Notes: a model not told the origin generated them from the letters alone. 35,566 nt of DNA from Bacillota bacterium (GCA_013178045.1 JABLXP010000023.1:1-35566); one strand, 5' to 3'. Counted from the stretch's first letter, positions 22,129-30,812 are shown. Made by a program: numbers and translations.

Positions 22129-23616
22129 CTACCTTCCCACTACGCCCAGCCGGCTGATCAGGATCTCCAGCATCTCGTCCACCGCGGTGATCAGCCGGGC
22201 CGCGGCTCCATAAGCATGTTGGAACCGGATCATGTTGGTCATCTCCTCGTCGATGGACACCCCCGCCGTCTGCTGCCGCTTGTTGTCCAGCTGTTGCAGC
22301 AAAACCTCCTGGTTTTTGCACATTCGCCTGGCCTCTTGAGCATCCACCCCGATCTGGGCCACCGCCGAGCGCCAGTAGTCGTCAAATGACGCATTACCCA
22401 TCATCGTCACATCGTGTTTCAAGGCCGCCAGGGCCAGGGCATTGCTGCCATCACCCGGCTGGCCACGGACATTGCCGTCGGGTAATGTTTCAACCTGGGT
22501 CGCCGCCGCCAGTTTATCGAGGTTATCCCTGACCGCCGGGTTCAGGTCAATGAATGACGCCCACGACACAAAGGTATCCCCTGGAAAATCCGCCGGCTCC
22601 TTAAACAGCTTCACGTGTTCGTACACCCCGCCGGTACTGGTGTCCAATCCGTACCCCTGTTCATGAACCTCGTTCATCTTTTTCGTGATGGCTTCCGCCA
22701 GGGCATCGAGTTTCTGGCGCAGGTCGGGGACCATCCCCGTATGTTTCGTCCCGTCCCAGGTGCCGCGCGCCTCGATCAATCCTTTTATGCTCCCACCCCG
22801 CAGATCAACCGGCTGCTCATCGACCGCCCAGACCATGTTGTAAAATCCGCGGGGATCACTCTCGTCACGTTTGGCGATCACACCGTAAGCCTGAACATCG
22901 TGCACCAGCACCCGGCCGCCAAGATAAATATTGACCAACCCCGATTGTTCCACCCGGATTTGGACATCCACTAACCGCGTCAGTTGGTCAATCAGATAGT
23001 CACGCTGGTCGTACAGGTCGTTCGGCTCCTGTCCTGATACTTTAATATTCAGGATCTGCTGGTTCAAGTCGGCGATTTGCGTCGCCAGGGAATTAACCTC
23101 CCGCACCTGGACCTCCACCGACTGGTTCAGGTCCTCCTGCAGTTCCTGGTACTGCTTGTCCATGTGGTGGAAAGTTTCTGCCAGGGCAATGGCGCTCTGG
23201 ATCACCGTGGAACGCGCAGCCCGGCTCTCGGGTGACTCAGAAAGTTTCTGCAGCGACACCCAGAATTGGTCCATCACGCTGCGCAGGCCACTGTCGGAAG
23301 GTTCATTGATAATCAATTCCACCTTGTCCAGGGCCTCCTGCTTGCTGGCCCAGTAGCCGGCTGTGGTATTCTCTTTTCGGTACTGGGCGTCGGCAAAATT
23401 GTCCCGCAGGCGGCGGATCTGCTCAATCGTCACCCCGGTGCCCATCTGGCCAATCCCGGTCGTCAAATCATTGACCGGGGGAGTGGCCACCAGCACCGCC
23501 TCCTGCCGCGTGAACCCCGGTGTATTCGCGTTAGCAATGTTGTGCCCCGTCACATTCAGGGCTGCCTGCTGGGTAATAACTGCTTTCCGGCCGATTTCCA
23601 AACCGAAAAAACTCAT
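22129..23616 (-). CDS. flgK: Flagellar hook-associated protein 1 (FlgK)
   Basis: First junction protein on the hook tip. The rod/hook-type N-terminus is clear (SFFGLEIGRKAVITQQAALN, then GHNIANANTPGFTRQEAV), as is the C-terminus (DEEMTNMIRFQHAYGAAARLI, ending in the LEILISRLGVVGR helix). At 495 residues it is a medium-length member. ATG 23616 is used; a TTG seven codons upstream overlaps the likely GAGGAG ribosome site. It lies between flgN, its export chaperone gene, and flgL. Confidence 0.95.
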   Translation of the reverse strand: MSFFGLEIGRKAVITQQAALNVTGHNIANANTPGFTRQEAVLVATPPVNDLTTGIGQMGTGVTIEQIRRLRDNFADAQYRKENTTAGYWASKQEALDKVELIINEPSDSGLRSVMDQFWVSLQKLSESPESRAARSTVIQSAIALAETFHHMDKQYQELQEDLNQSVEVQVREVNSLATQIADLNQQILNIKVSGQEPNDLYDQRDYLIDQLTRLVDVQIRVEQSGLVNIYLGGRVLVHDVQAYGVIAKRDESDPRGFYNMVWAVDEQPVDLRGGSIKGLIEARGTWDGTKHTGMVPDLRQKLDALAEAITKKMNEVHEQGYGLDTSTGGVYEHVKLFKEPADFPGDTFVSWASFIDLNPAVRDNLDKLAAATQVETLPDGNVRGQPGDGSNALALAALKHDVTMMGNASFDDYWRSAVAQIGVDAQEARRMCKNQEVLLQQLDNKRQQTAGVSIDEEMTNMIRFQHAYGAAARLITAVDEMLEILISRLGVVGR

Positions 23617-23655
23617 CTGTCGCCCTCTTCTCCTCAAAAATATATAATCTTATCC

Positions 23656-24156
23656 CTACACCTTCACATCCAGAATTCTGGCCTCCTGGCACGATGGTTT
23701 ATCCGCCGCCGCTTCCGCCGTGTAGACGCCATCCCCCTGGGGCTCAGTTAACAAGCGCAAGGTGTACTCGACCCAGTCCATGGCCTGCCGGAGCAGACTG
23801 GCGTTTTCCCGGTTTGTCTCCTGGAGTTCAGTGACAGTCCGCATCAAATCGTCGCGCAGGTTAAATAAAGGTTTAGCCTGCTCGGGCGGCAATTTTTCCA
23901 GGAGACTGGTCACCGTCAGTTCATCGGCTGACAGGCCGAACAGCTCGGCCAGTCTGGTCTGACAGTCCCGCCGCCCGTCCTCCAAACGCAACCCCTGGAT
24001 CACCAGCTGCTCTTCTAATTGGTTCGCCTTCTCCAGTTCTTGGAGATTACCCTCGATGATGTGCTGCTGTTTCGCCCGGGCCAAGCCGGCCAGTTTGCGG
24101 TAAAGCTGATGCTGCTGGCGCATAATCTCGGTCAGTTGCGCAACGGTTTCTTGCAC
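23656..24156 (-). CDS. flgN: FlgN-type flagellar export chaperone
   Basis: A 166-residue helical protein that should hold FlgK and FlgL for export. The FlgN pattern is present: QLTEIMRQQHQLYRKLAGLARAKQQHIIEGNLQELEKANQLEEQL in the N-terminal helices (several segments), then LNLRDDLM-like and ENASLLRQAMDWVEYTLRLL near residue 120. The GTG at 24156 has AAGGAG eight bases upstream. It follows flgM by 16 bases and precedes flgK, the usual Firmicutes order. Confidence 0.88.
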   Translation of the reverse strand: MQETVAQLTEIMRQQHQLYRKLAGLARAKQQHIIEGNLQELEKANQLEEQLVIQGLRLEDGRRDCQTRLAELFGLSADELTVTSLLEKLPPEQAKPLFNLRDDLMRTVTELQETNRENASLLRQAMDWVEYTLRLLTEPQGDGVYTAEAAADKPSCQEARILDVKV

Positions 24157-24172
24157 GCCGGCTCACTCCTTT

Positions 24173-24472
24173 TTAAACCAATTCATCCACCAGTCGTCGG
24201 CCCAACAGCTTCTCCGCGATCTCTTCACTGGAAACGGAATACGCGCCTTTCTCGATCGCTTCTTTCAATTCCCTGACCCGGTCCTCACGGATGTCCGGGG
24301 TCTCCCGGACCTTCTGGGCCGCCAGTTGAATGGCCTTTCCCTGTTCGGATAGTACCAGCTCATCGGCTTTCCCCGTCCCCCCAGGCGCCTCCTTCCGGCC
24401 CGGGGCGTTAACCTTCATCTGCTGACCGTAAATTTTCAAGAAATGATTAATTTGGTTACTGGAAATGATCAT
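24173..24472 (-). CDS. flgM: Anti-sigma-28 factor FlgM
   Basis: FlgM binds the flagellar sigma factor SigD/FliA until the hook is finished. This 99-residue protein has the typical disordered N-terminus and the conserved C-terminal helices (DIREDRVRELKEAIEKGAYSV, then SSEEIAEKLLGRRLVDEL). It lies 10 bases after yvyF. Three SigD-type promoters in this window (24926, 18945, 4518) would be under its control; sigD itself is not in the window. Confidence 0.93.
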   Translation of the reverse strand: MIISSNQINHFLKIYGQQMKVNAPGRKEAPGGTGKADELVLSEQGKAIQLAAQKVRETPDIREDRVRELKEAIEKGAYSVSSEEIAEKLLGRRLVDELV

Positions 24473-24482
24473 TTGTCTGCAC

Positions 24483-24893
24483 CTACTTCTTTATAATATC
24501 CGTCCGCCACTTCTGTTCGCTCTTCGACCGCTTGACTGGCTGTTCTTTCTCTACCGGCCGGGTCAATCGTTTAATGTTCCGCGTCAGTTCGTCTCGACAC
24601 GCTTCGCACAGTCGCCCGGCCGAGATTGGGCAACCGCAGCTTTCACACTCCAGCACTCCCTCCGTAATTAACCCCTTGGCAATCAGCCGGCCATCTTTTA
24701 AAAAACGAATAATCTTGTCGGCCCCTACCCCGGTGGCCTCGCTAACCTCTGTAATCGTCGGATTACGGTGTTCGCGCACGTACTCCCGCACCAGTTCGAA
24801 CTCCTTTTCCTCCTCCTCCAGGCAGGCTGGGCAGAGATTTTGACCGACGAAGGCAAACAAGCGTCCACACTCAGGACAGTTGCGCAGGTCCAC
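24483..24893 (-). CDS. yvyF: YvyF family flagellar operon zinc-ribbon protein
   Basis: A 136-residue protein with two zinc-ribbon segments (CPECGRLF...CPAC at residues 6-27 and CESCGCPISAGRLCEAC near 85-101). They flank a winged-helix-like stretch (VREHRNPTITEVSEATGV, then DKIIRFLKDGRLIAKGL). It matches the YvyF/TIGR03826 family in comF-flgM regions; its molecular role is not established. GTG 24893 is preferred because AAGGAGGG lies seven bases upstream; an earlier GTG at 24914 precedes that site. A SigD-type promoter (24926-24953) lies just upstream. Confidence 0.87.
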   Translation of the reverse strand: MDLRNCPECGRLFAFVGQNLCPACLEEEEKEFELVREYVREHRNPTITEVSEATGVGADKIIRFLKDGRLIAKGLITEGVLECESCGCPISAGRLCEACRDELTRNIKRLTRPVEKEQPVKRSKSEQKWRTDIIKK

Positions 24894-24925
24894 CCTTGTT
24901 CCCTCCTTATTCACTTTAAAATATA

Positions 24926-24953
24926 TTATCGTTAAATCCTGGGCAAAACTTTA
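24926..24953 (-). promoter_or_regulatory. SigD (sigma-28) type promoter of the yvyF-flgM operon
   Basis: TAAA (complement of 24950-24953), 16 bases, AACGATAA (complement of 24926-24933). Same spacing as the hag and fliD candidates; the -10 differs from consensus at its first two bases. Confidence 0.55.
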
Positions 24954-24970
24954 GCCCAAATCTACAGCCA

Positions 24971-25717
24971 TTATTTCCCACGCCCCGCCGCAACCACGGC
25001 CACCAGCACTTGACGTGCGCCAGCCTCCATCAGCACCCGGCTGCACTCGCCCGCGGTTGAACCAGTAGTCAGCACATCATCAACCAATAATACCCTTTTC
25101 TCCCTGACCATCGTCGGCTGTTTCACGGCAAAGGCACCGGTCAAGTTATGCTGGCGTTCTTCTCTCCCCAACTCCGTCTGCGCCGGGGTATCAATCAACC
25201 GCACCAGGGCCCCCTTCCCAAACGGCAAACCCAATTCCCTGGCCAAAGTTTGACCTAGCAGCTCCGCTTGATTGAAGCCGCGCCGCCGGTATTTGGCCTG
25301 ATGCAAGGGAACCGGGACGACCACCTCGGCCGCACCGAACGCGGGCTCTCCCTGCACGGCTTCCGCTATTAATTGGCCCAATGGTCTGGCCAGCCAGCGT
25401 TTTTTCTGGTACTTCAGTCGATGCACAACCTCTTTGAGACGGCCTTCATAAGGACCAACCGCTCGCGCCAGGGTGTAGGTAGGCCGGGACATTTGACAAT
25501 CAAGGCAAAATAACGGCTGAGAAAATGGCCCCAGTTCCCCGTGAAGAAACTTACCGCATCGTCGACAGATCGGCCCGGCCCGCTGGTGCGCCAGTTCCCG
25601 GGCGCAATCAGCACAACAGGGTACAGGGCCCAGGGAGGACAGGACCCGGTCACAGAAAGGACAGTTTACAGGGTGCGGATAAATCAGCTCAAGCAAGGCC
25701 TCCCAGAGGGTGTTCAT
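24971..25717 (-). CDS. comF: ComF family protein (phosphoribosyltransferase-like)
   Basis: ComFC-type protein linked to DNA uptake during natural transformation. An N-terminal Cys4 zinc ribbon (CPFCDRVL..CCADC, then CRRCGKF..CLDC, residues about 19-80) precedes a type I phosphoribosyltransferase fold. That fold has VVVPVPLHQAKYRRRGFNQAELL near 145 and the PRPP-binding loop VLLVDDVLTTGSTAGEC near 215. 248 residues is typical. ATG 25717 has AAGGAG eight bases upstream; the frame continues to 25783 with a hydrophobic stretch that is probably untranslated. It lies between codY and the yvyF-flgM genes, as in many Firmicutes. Confidence 0.93.
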   Translation of the reverse strand: MNTLWEALLELIYPHPVNCPFCDRVLSSLGPVPCCADCARELAHQRAGPICRRCGKFLHGELGPFSQPLFCLDCQMSRPTYTLARAVGPYEGRLKEVVHRLKYQKKRWLARPLGQLIAEAVQGEPAFGAAEVVVPVPLHQAKYRRRGFNQAELLGQTLARELGLPFGKGALVRLIDTPAQTELGREERQHNLTGAFAVKQPTMVREKRVLLVDDVLTTGSTAGECSRVLMEAGARQVLVAVVAAGRGK

Positions 25718-25792
25718 TCGCCGACTCCTTAAAACAGCTTCTGCTAATAGCTTAACGAAAATAACAGGAAAGAGCAATAACAACCAGGGCAG

Positions 25793-25824
25793 CTAAAAAG
25801 GCCGCGTCAGATCGACCGGCCTCT
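25793..25824 (-). terminator. Terminator of codY
   Basis: GGCC (25816-25821 region) and GGCC (25800-25803) close a GC hairpin followed by TTTTTAG on the minus strand. The plus strand also carries a T-rich tail. It starts about 29 bases after the codY stop. Confidence 0.7.
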
Positions 25825-25852
25825 TTTCTTAAACAACGACCTGATTTCCTGC

Positions 25853-26590
25853 CTATTCCATTTTGGCCAGTTGCTCGTAGAGATACTCGTTCAAAACCTT
25901 GATGTAGGTTCCCTTCATCCCCAGCGACCGTGCCTGGATTACGCCCGCACTCTCCAATTTCCGCAGGGCGTTCACAATCACGGAGCGCGTCAACATGTAT
26001 TTATCGGCCAGACGAATCGCGACGACAAACCCTTCGTCACCCTCTAATTCCTTAAAGATATATTTGACGGCTTCGATTTCGGAATAAGATAGTACCGCCA
26101 AAGCCTGCGCTACCGCTTCTCGCTTCCGGTTTTCTCGCTCATTACGCTCACTGATCTGGCGCAAGATTTCCAGACCGATCACCGCCGCACCGTGCTCGGC
26201 CAGGATCGTGTCCTCGGTGGAAAAAGCCTTCCGTTTGACCAGCCCCAGTGTACCTAAACGTTTCTGTCCGCTGTGGATCGGGATGATCGTCAGAAAAGCC
26301 TCGACTAAGGGGTAGTTGACCGCGACTTCATTAAAATTAGACAGCCACTCCATATACTCGGGCTTGATTCCTCTTTGGTCGCAGATGCGTCCATCCAGTT
26401 CTGGGCGCGGAACGCCGGGCCATTTATAGTATCCCAGCTTCTGCCCCTGGTCATCCAATATATAGACTGCCGCTTCTGTCAACTCGCTCAGGGTCCGGGC
26501 CATTTCATCAAAATCCGCTGGTTGCTCCGATTGGTGTTGGATGCTTTTGTTTAAAATCCGGGTTTTCTGCAACAGTCCTTCCAGTTCCAA
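25853..26590 (-). CDS. codY: Global transcriptional regulator CodY
   Basis: GTP- and branched-chain-amino-acid-sensing repressor of low-GC Gram-positives. The N-terminal GAF-type domain begins LLQKTRILNKSIQ, contains AVYILDDQGQKLGYYKWPG and NEVAVNYPLVEAFLTIIPI, and ends near residue 155. The winged helix at the C-terminus is highly conserved: LSYSEIEAVKYIF, RLADKYMLTRSVIVNALRKL, then ESAGVIQARSLGMKGTYIKVLN. The chosen start is TTG 26590, nine bases after AAGGAG; a GTG at 26653 would add 21 atypical residues with a weak site. CodY often links nutrient state to motility and competence genes such as those adjacent. Confidence 0.94.
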   Translation of the reverse strand: MELEGLLQKTRILNKSIQHQSEQPADFDEMARTLSELTEAAVYILDDQGQKLGYYKWPGVPRPELDGRICDQRGIKPEYMEWLSNFNEVAVNYPLVEAFLTIIPIHSGQKRLGTLGLVKRKAFSTEDTILAEHGAAVIGLEILRQISERNERENRKREAVAQALAVLSYSEIEAVKYIFKELEGDEGFVVAIRLADKYMLTRSVIVNALRKLESAGVIQARSLGMKGTYIKVLNEYLYEQLAKME

Positions 26591-26690
26591 TAACCTTCTC
26601 TCCTTCCCATCCCCCAGATAGACAAAACTATTATTTTTTGAATATTTCGTCACTCAACCTGAATTTCCTGCCTGCTGCAAAATTTTTTAA

Positions 26691-26747
26691 AAAAAAGGGG
26701 ACAGGCTACTTTTTTGCAAAGCAAAAAAGTAGCCTGTCCCCTTTTTT
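26691..26747. repeat. Long palindrome, copy 1 (27-bp perfect arms)
   Basis: Arms 26691-26717 and 26721-26747 are perfectly complementary around an AAA loop. The core GGGGACAGGCTACTTTTTTG also forms the core of copy 2 at 35231-35289. It overlaps the last bases of the DUF192 gene and could act as a bidirectional terminator. It resembles palindromic repeats dispersed in many genomes. Confidence 0.95.
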
Positions 26748-27099
26748 ACTTAATCAGGGCGGTGAGTTTCAGGAGGTCGCCAACCCGGGTGTTAGAAGAG
26801 CGGACTGTCCCCGCCGGTAGTTCGATCACCATCTTCGCCTCGGGAATCTTGGGGCTGATCACAAATGGCTGCATCTCTTCTATCACAAAGAGGACCTGGA
26901 ATTCTCTGTCTACAAACAAGACGTCAATGGCAAACCGCATGAAACAAGTGTGAATTGCCCGGCAGGGAGTAAGGAGCAAGCCCGACCCGTGCGGCATCTC
27001 CGGTCGTCCCAGTAATCCCCGGCAGCGCCGCCAAAAAGTATTGGCCAATTCCACCTGACTGGCCAGCGTCACCTGCCTGGTCACATTGTAAAGCTCCAC
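26746..27099 (-). CDS. DUF192 family protein
   Basis: A 117-residue protein of the DUF192 fold. The key signature is present: ANTFWRRCRGLLGRPEMPHGSGLLL, then HTCFMRFAIDVLFVD, and a C-terminal ELPAGTVRSSNTRVGDLL. The function of the family is not established. GTG 27099 has AGGAGGT seven bases upstream, overlapping the tadC stop, so it is cotranscribed with the pilus genes. The stop codon lies in the right arm of the long palindrome, meaning the palindrome marks the exact end of the gene. No signal peptide is visible, unlike many secreted members. Confidence 0.9.
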   Translation of the reverse strand: MELYNVTRQVTLASQVELANTFWRRCRGLLGRPEMPHGSGLLLTPCRAIHTCFMRFAIDVLFVDREFQVLFVIEEMQPFVISPKIPEAKMVIELPAGTVRSSNTRVGDLLKLTALIK

Positions 27100-27111
27100 C
27101 CCGCCCACCTC

Positions 27112-28032
27112 CTATCGCCCAAAAACCTTGAGCATCTGCAGTACCGCGGGTCCCAGCAGAACGATGAAAATAGTAGGGAAAATAAACAGTACCAGCGGGA
27201 ACAGCATCTTAATCGGAGCCTTCATCGCTTTTTCCTCCGCCCGCTGCCGCCGCTGCCGGCGCATCTGCTCGGATTGCAGGCGTAAAACATTGCCGATGCT
27301 CACCCCCAACTGATCGGCCTGGACCATCGCCCCGACAAACGTGGTCAGGTCATCGACACCTGTGCGGTCCGCCAGGTCGCGCAAGGCCTCCCGCCGCGGT
27401 TTACCCATCCGGATTTCCTGCAGCAGCCGCCCAAATTCAGCCGCCAGCACCCCGTCAGTTTTTTCGATAACCTTCTGTAAAGCCCCGTCAAAAGCTAAAC
27501 CCGCCTCCACGCTCACCGTGAGTAAATCCAGCACATCGGGCAAACGTTTGACCAGTTCTTCCTGCCGTTGTTGGGTCCGGAAACGCAGGTAAATTTCTGG
27601 GCCTAAAACAGCCAACCCAGCCACCAGGGCAGTCAAGAGCAAACCAGCGCTCAGGCGCCAGTGCCAGGGGATAGTCGCCAACGCGACCGCCACCGCGAGC
27701 AGCCCTAAACCGTACTGGATAGCCAGAAACTCGTTGGCTGACAAATTGCCCGGGTTGCCGGCCATGGCCAGCTTGTGCTGAAGCCCCGCCCTCTTCCTGG
27801 ACGGCATCAGCTTCTCCATGCGGCCGGCCATTTTCCTCAGGAAGGGGCGAATTACCCGGTCGGCAAAAGGCTGGTTCAACTTTTCATAAACCTCTTCCCG
27901 CTGCTCAGTGTTACGCTGCCACTGGTTTAAGCGGGATAAAACAGCCAGACGTTCGCGGTACAGGTACTGCCAGAAGGCCAGAGTAAAGAGCGACGCGGTC
28001 AGGCCTGCACTGCAGGTAACAAGCCAAATCAC
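27112..28032 (-). CDS. tadC: Tad pilus inner-membrane platform protein TadC
   Basis: A type II secretion F-family membrane protein (306 residues) that works with TadB as the platform for Flp pilus assembly. It has an N-terminal membrane segment, a pair of membrane helices near 105-150, the cytoplasmic T2SSF domain (VKRLPDVLDLLTVSVEAGLAFDGALQKV near 165-190, DLTTFVGAMVQADQLGVSIG near 230), and a C-terminal hydrophobic helix (FPLVLFIFPTIFIVLLGP). GTG 28032 has GGAGTG upstream. TadB precedes it, separated by 65 bases with a tandem repeat. Confidence 0.92.
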   Translation of the reverse strand: MIWLVTCSAGLTASLFTLAFWQYLYRERLAVLSRLNQWQRNTEQREEVYEKLNQPFADRVIRPFLRKMAGRMEKLMPSRKRAGLQHKLAMAGNPGNLSANEFLAIQYGLGLLAVAVALATIPWHWRLSAGLLLTALVAGLAVLGPEIYLRFRTQQRQEELVKRLPDVLDLLTVSVEAGLAFDGALQKVIEKTDGVLAAEFGRLLQEIRMGKPRREALRDLADRTGVDDLTTFVGAMVQADQLGVSIGNVLRLQSEQMRRQRRQRAEEKAMKAPIKMLFPLVLFIFPTIFIVLLGPAVLQMLKVFGR

Positions 28033-28050
28033 ATTTGATCACTCCAAAGC

Positions 28051-28076
28051 TTGATATTAAATATTGATATTAAATA
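28051..28076. repeat. 13-bp perfect tandem repeat between tadB and tadC
   Basis: TTGATATTAAATA occurs twice head to tail (28051-28063, 28064-28076), an AT-rich island in a GC-rich operon. It may be replication slippage or a binding site. Confidence 0.85.
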
Positions 28077-28097
28077 ATTTCACTATTAGGTCAGCCC

Positions 28098-29069
28098 TCA
28101 TACCTCGATATTGACAATTTTCTTGATCAACATAGCCCCCACGATCTCGGAAACAATCCCGGCCACCACGATCGCGTTCCCCAGCGGTTCGGTGAACAGT
28201 GGCTTAATATAACCAGGGTTGATTAATAGAATCATCCCGACCACTCCCAGAGGTAACAAGCCGATAATCAGTCCGGAAATTCGTCCCTGGGCGGTTAAAG
28301 TCCGGATTTCCCCTTTAATCCGGATGCGTTCCCGGATGGTCAAGGAAATGTTATCCAAAACCTCCGCCAGATTCCCCCCCACCTGCCGCTGAATCAGGAC
28401 CGCAGTCACGATCAGATCCAGGTCGTCGCTGGCCACCCTTTTATGCAGATTCAGCAACGCTTCTTCGGTGGTTGTCCCCAGGTTTATTTCCCGCAGGACA
28501 AGCCCGAATTCATCAGCGATCGGCGCCGGCATCTCCCGGCTGACCATCTCCATCGCCTGGAGGAAACTGTAACCAGCACGGAGTGAATTGGTCATCACGG
28601 TCAGCGCCTCGCCGAGCTGCTGGTTAAACCTGACCAACCGTCTGGCCCTGGCCCGGCCGACCAGCAGCGGGGGAACCAGCCAGCCCAGCACCCCCAGCAC
28701 AGTCGCTGAAGCTATGTTTTCGGTCAGCAGCCAGCCCAACCCCAGAGCCCCCAGACCCGCCAGCAGGTTGAGCAGGATAAATTCCTCGCCGCGCAGCGGG
28801 ATGTCGGCCCGCATCAACTCCTGCTCGATCCGGCGGGTGAAGGCACGCGCCGCGAAAATCTGGCTGGCCTGCCGGAGCAAGGCGCGCCAGGTTAACTTTT
28901 TTTGCCGGGGAAGGTCACCTCGGGGACGCGCCGGCGTGGTCTGCCCCGCAGTATATCGCCGCAGCCGCTCATGGATCGCCTGTCGCCGGGCCCCGATTAA
29001 CCCGAACAGGGCGATGGCCAGCATGGTCGCGGTGAGAAAAGCAAAAACGGTAATGATCCCGATCAGCAT
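28098..29069 (-). CDS. tadB: Tad pilus inner-membrane platform protein TadB
   Basis: Partner of TadC, 323 residues. It has an N-terminal membrane helix (IITVFAFLTATMLAIALFGL), a basic cytoplasmic stretch, a central pair of membrane helices near 100-135, the T2SSF domain (FNQQLGEALTVMTNSLRAGYSFLQAMEMV near 155, LIVTAVLIQRQVGGNLAEVLDNI near 225), and a final hydrophobic region. ATG 29069 follows AAAGGATG. It is 66 bases after tadA and receives the ATPase signal from it. Confidence 0.92.
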   Translation of the reverse strand: MLIGIITVFAFLTATMLAIALFGLIGARRQAIHERLRRYTAGQTTPARPRGDLPRQKKLTWRALLRQASQIFAARAFTRRIEQELMRADIPLRGEEFILLNLLAGLGALGLGWLLTENIASATVLGVLGWLVPPLLVGRARARRLVRFNQQLGEALTVMTNSLRAGYSFLQAMEMVSREMPAPIADEFGLVLREINLGTTTEEALLNLHKRVASDDLDLIVTAVLIQRQVGGNLAEVLDNISLTIRERIRIKGEIRTLTAQGRISGLIIGLLPLGVVGMILLINPGYIKPLFTEPLGNAIVVAGIVSEIVGAMLIKKIVNIEV

Positions 29070-29119
29070 CCATGGTCATCCTTTCGCCATTGCTGCTTAC
29101 CATAAAAAGGGCCACATCC

Positions 29120-29152
29120 ATATCCGAAAAATCCCCTATATCCGAAAAATCT
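29120..29152. repeat. Short direct duplication at the tadA 3' end
   Basis: ATATCCGAAAAATC occurs at 29120-29133 and 29139-29152, spanning the tadA stop codon. This looks like a 19-bp slippage duplication that leaves the second copy in the intergenic gap. Confidence 0.75.
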
Positions 29153-30509
29153 CCGCCGGCAGCTTGATCCCGGCCGCCTCCAGACGGTCGATAAATTTTG
29201 GCCGAATACCGGTGGCCCGGAAACGGCCGATGATCCGCCCGTGGTCATCAACCCCCTGCTGCTCGTACACAAAAATATCCTGCAGGACGATCACATCGCC
29301 CTCCATCCCCTGGACTTCGGTCAAATAGGTTATTTTGCGGCTGCCGTCACGCAGGCGGCTCTGGTGGACGATCAGGTCAAGCGCCGAGGCGATCTGTTCC
29401 CTGATCGCCCGCACCGGCAGCTCCATCCCCGCCATCAGCACCATCGTCTCCAGGCGAGCTAGCAAATCCCGGGGAGAGTTGGCGTGCGCGGTAGTCAGCG
29501 AACCATCATGCCCCGTGTTCATCGCCTGCAGCATGTCCAGAGCCTCACCACTGCGCACCTCGCCCACCACGATCCGGTCGGGCCGCATCCGCAGGGAGTT
29601 GCGCACCAGGTCGCGGATGGTGATCGCCCCTTTCCCTTCAATGTTCGCCGGGCGGCTTTCCAGACTGATGACGTGTTCCTGGTGCAACTGAAGTTCAGCC
29701 GCATCCTCAATGGTGATAATCCGCTCATCAGGCGGAATAAAAGAGGACAGGACATTGAGCGTTGTCGTCTTACCCGAACCAGTCCCGCCGGAAACTACCA
29801 GGTTAAGCCTGGCCTTAACACAAGCCTCGATAAACCTGGCCATCTCGGGGGTCAGGGTGCCAAACCGAATCAGATCTTCGATCTTGAGGGGGTCACGGGC
29901 AAACTTGCGAATCGTGATTGTTGGACCACCTAAAGCTAAAGGGGGAATAATCGCGTTGACCCGCGAACCATCCGGCAGCCGGGCGTCCACCATCGGCATA
30001 CTCTCATCGATCCGCCGGCCGAGGGGAGCGACAATCTTCTCGATGATGTGCAGGACGTGCTCGTTGTCCCGGAAGGTGATATCCGTCAGCTGGAGTCGCC
30101 CATGCCGCTCAACGTAGACCTGCTTCGGCCCATTGACCATGATCTCCGAGACCGTCGGGTCCTGAATCAGGGGATTGATCGGGCCAAAACCAAAGACCTC
30201 GTCCAGGATCTCATTTAAGATCTTCTGCCGGTCGGTGCGGGAAATAAAGGCGGGCTGGCTGTCGATCACCTCATTCACGATGCTCTCCACCTGGGCGGTT
30301 AGCTGAGCATCATCCAGGTCCCGTTTGTCCTTCTCCTTCGTGGTAAGGAAATCGGCATCCAGTTCTTCGATGATCTGTTTATGAATCCGCTGCTTCAGCT
30401 CCTGGTAGGGATCGGGCCGGACTGCGGTCGGGGTTGACCGGTCGCGCCCTTTATCTACGCTTGTCCGGGCAGTGCCTTTTTCCTGTTCCAGTCGTTTCAG
30501 TAGAGACAT
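29136..30509 (-). CDS. tadA: Tad pilus assembly ATPase TadA/CpaF
   Basis: Hexameric secretion ATPase that powers Flp pilus extension (457 residues). It has an N-terminal charged helical domain, the CpaF N-domain (FGPINPLIQDPTVSEIMVNG near 108-127), Walker A GGTGSGKTT at 241-249, an Asp box IITIEDAAEL near 264, and Walker B with RPDRIVVGEVRSGEA near 309, plus the His-box HANSPRDLLARLETM near 343. All catalytic parts are present. ATG 30509 has GGAGGT nine bases upstream. A 303-base untranslated gap separates it from cpaE. Confidence 0.95.
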   Translation of the reverse strand: MSLLKRLEQEKGTARTSVDKGRDRSTPTAVRPDPYQELKQRIHKQIIEELDADFLTTKEKDKRDLDDAQLTAQVESIVNEVIDSQPAFISRTDRQKILNEILDEVFGFGPINPLIQDPTVSEIMVNGPKQVYVERHGRLQLTDITFRDNEHVLHIIEKIVAPLGRRIDESMPMVDARLPDGSRVNAIIPPLALGGPTITIRKFARDPLKIEDLIRFGTLTPEMARFIEACVKARLNLVVSGGTGSGKTTTLNVLSSFIPPDERIITIEDAAELQLHQEHVISLESRPANIEGKGAITIRDLVRNSLRMRPDRIVVGEVRSGEALDMLQAMNTGHDGSLTTAHANSPRDLLARLETMVLMAGMELPVRAIREQIASALDLIVHQSRLRDGSRKITYLTEVQGMEGDVIVLQDIFVYEQQGVDDHGRIIGRFRATGIRPKFIDRLEAAGIKLPAEIFRI

Positions 30510-30812
30510 GCTCCGCGTACCTCCAATAATACCAACAGCTATCTCCTCACCATAAAGATATGTATAAACACCTGTTTCTTCGGGGTCAGAGGCGCGGGTT
30601 TCGACCGCTACTTCGCCAACTTTCTGTTATTCATACCTGCAACGTTACCGACCGCGCCAACAGTCAGCGGACTGCTCCTCAGGCATTCATTGGGTCACTC
30701 CTCCTGGGCCTATTCCTGCCGTTTCAACGCACCCGAATGGCTCAGGGCGCTACGTCGAAATCCCTCGCCTCCTTACTCGTCAGCGCTCGCAGCTTACTAT
30801 GCGGCAGCTAGG
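30510..30812 (-). other. Gene-free stretch between cpaE and tadA
   Basis: About 303 bases without a supported gene, GC-rich like its neighbours. On the minus strand a GCGCCC/GGGUGC hairpin can form, and the short motif CAGGAGGAG precedes a three-codon frame. No terminator or riboswitch class was recognised. It is unusual in an otherwise tightly packed operon and may hold a decayed gene or a regulatory leader. Confidence 0.4.
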
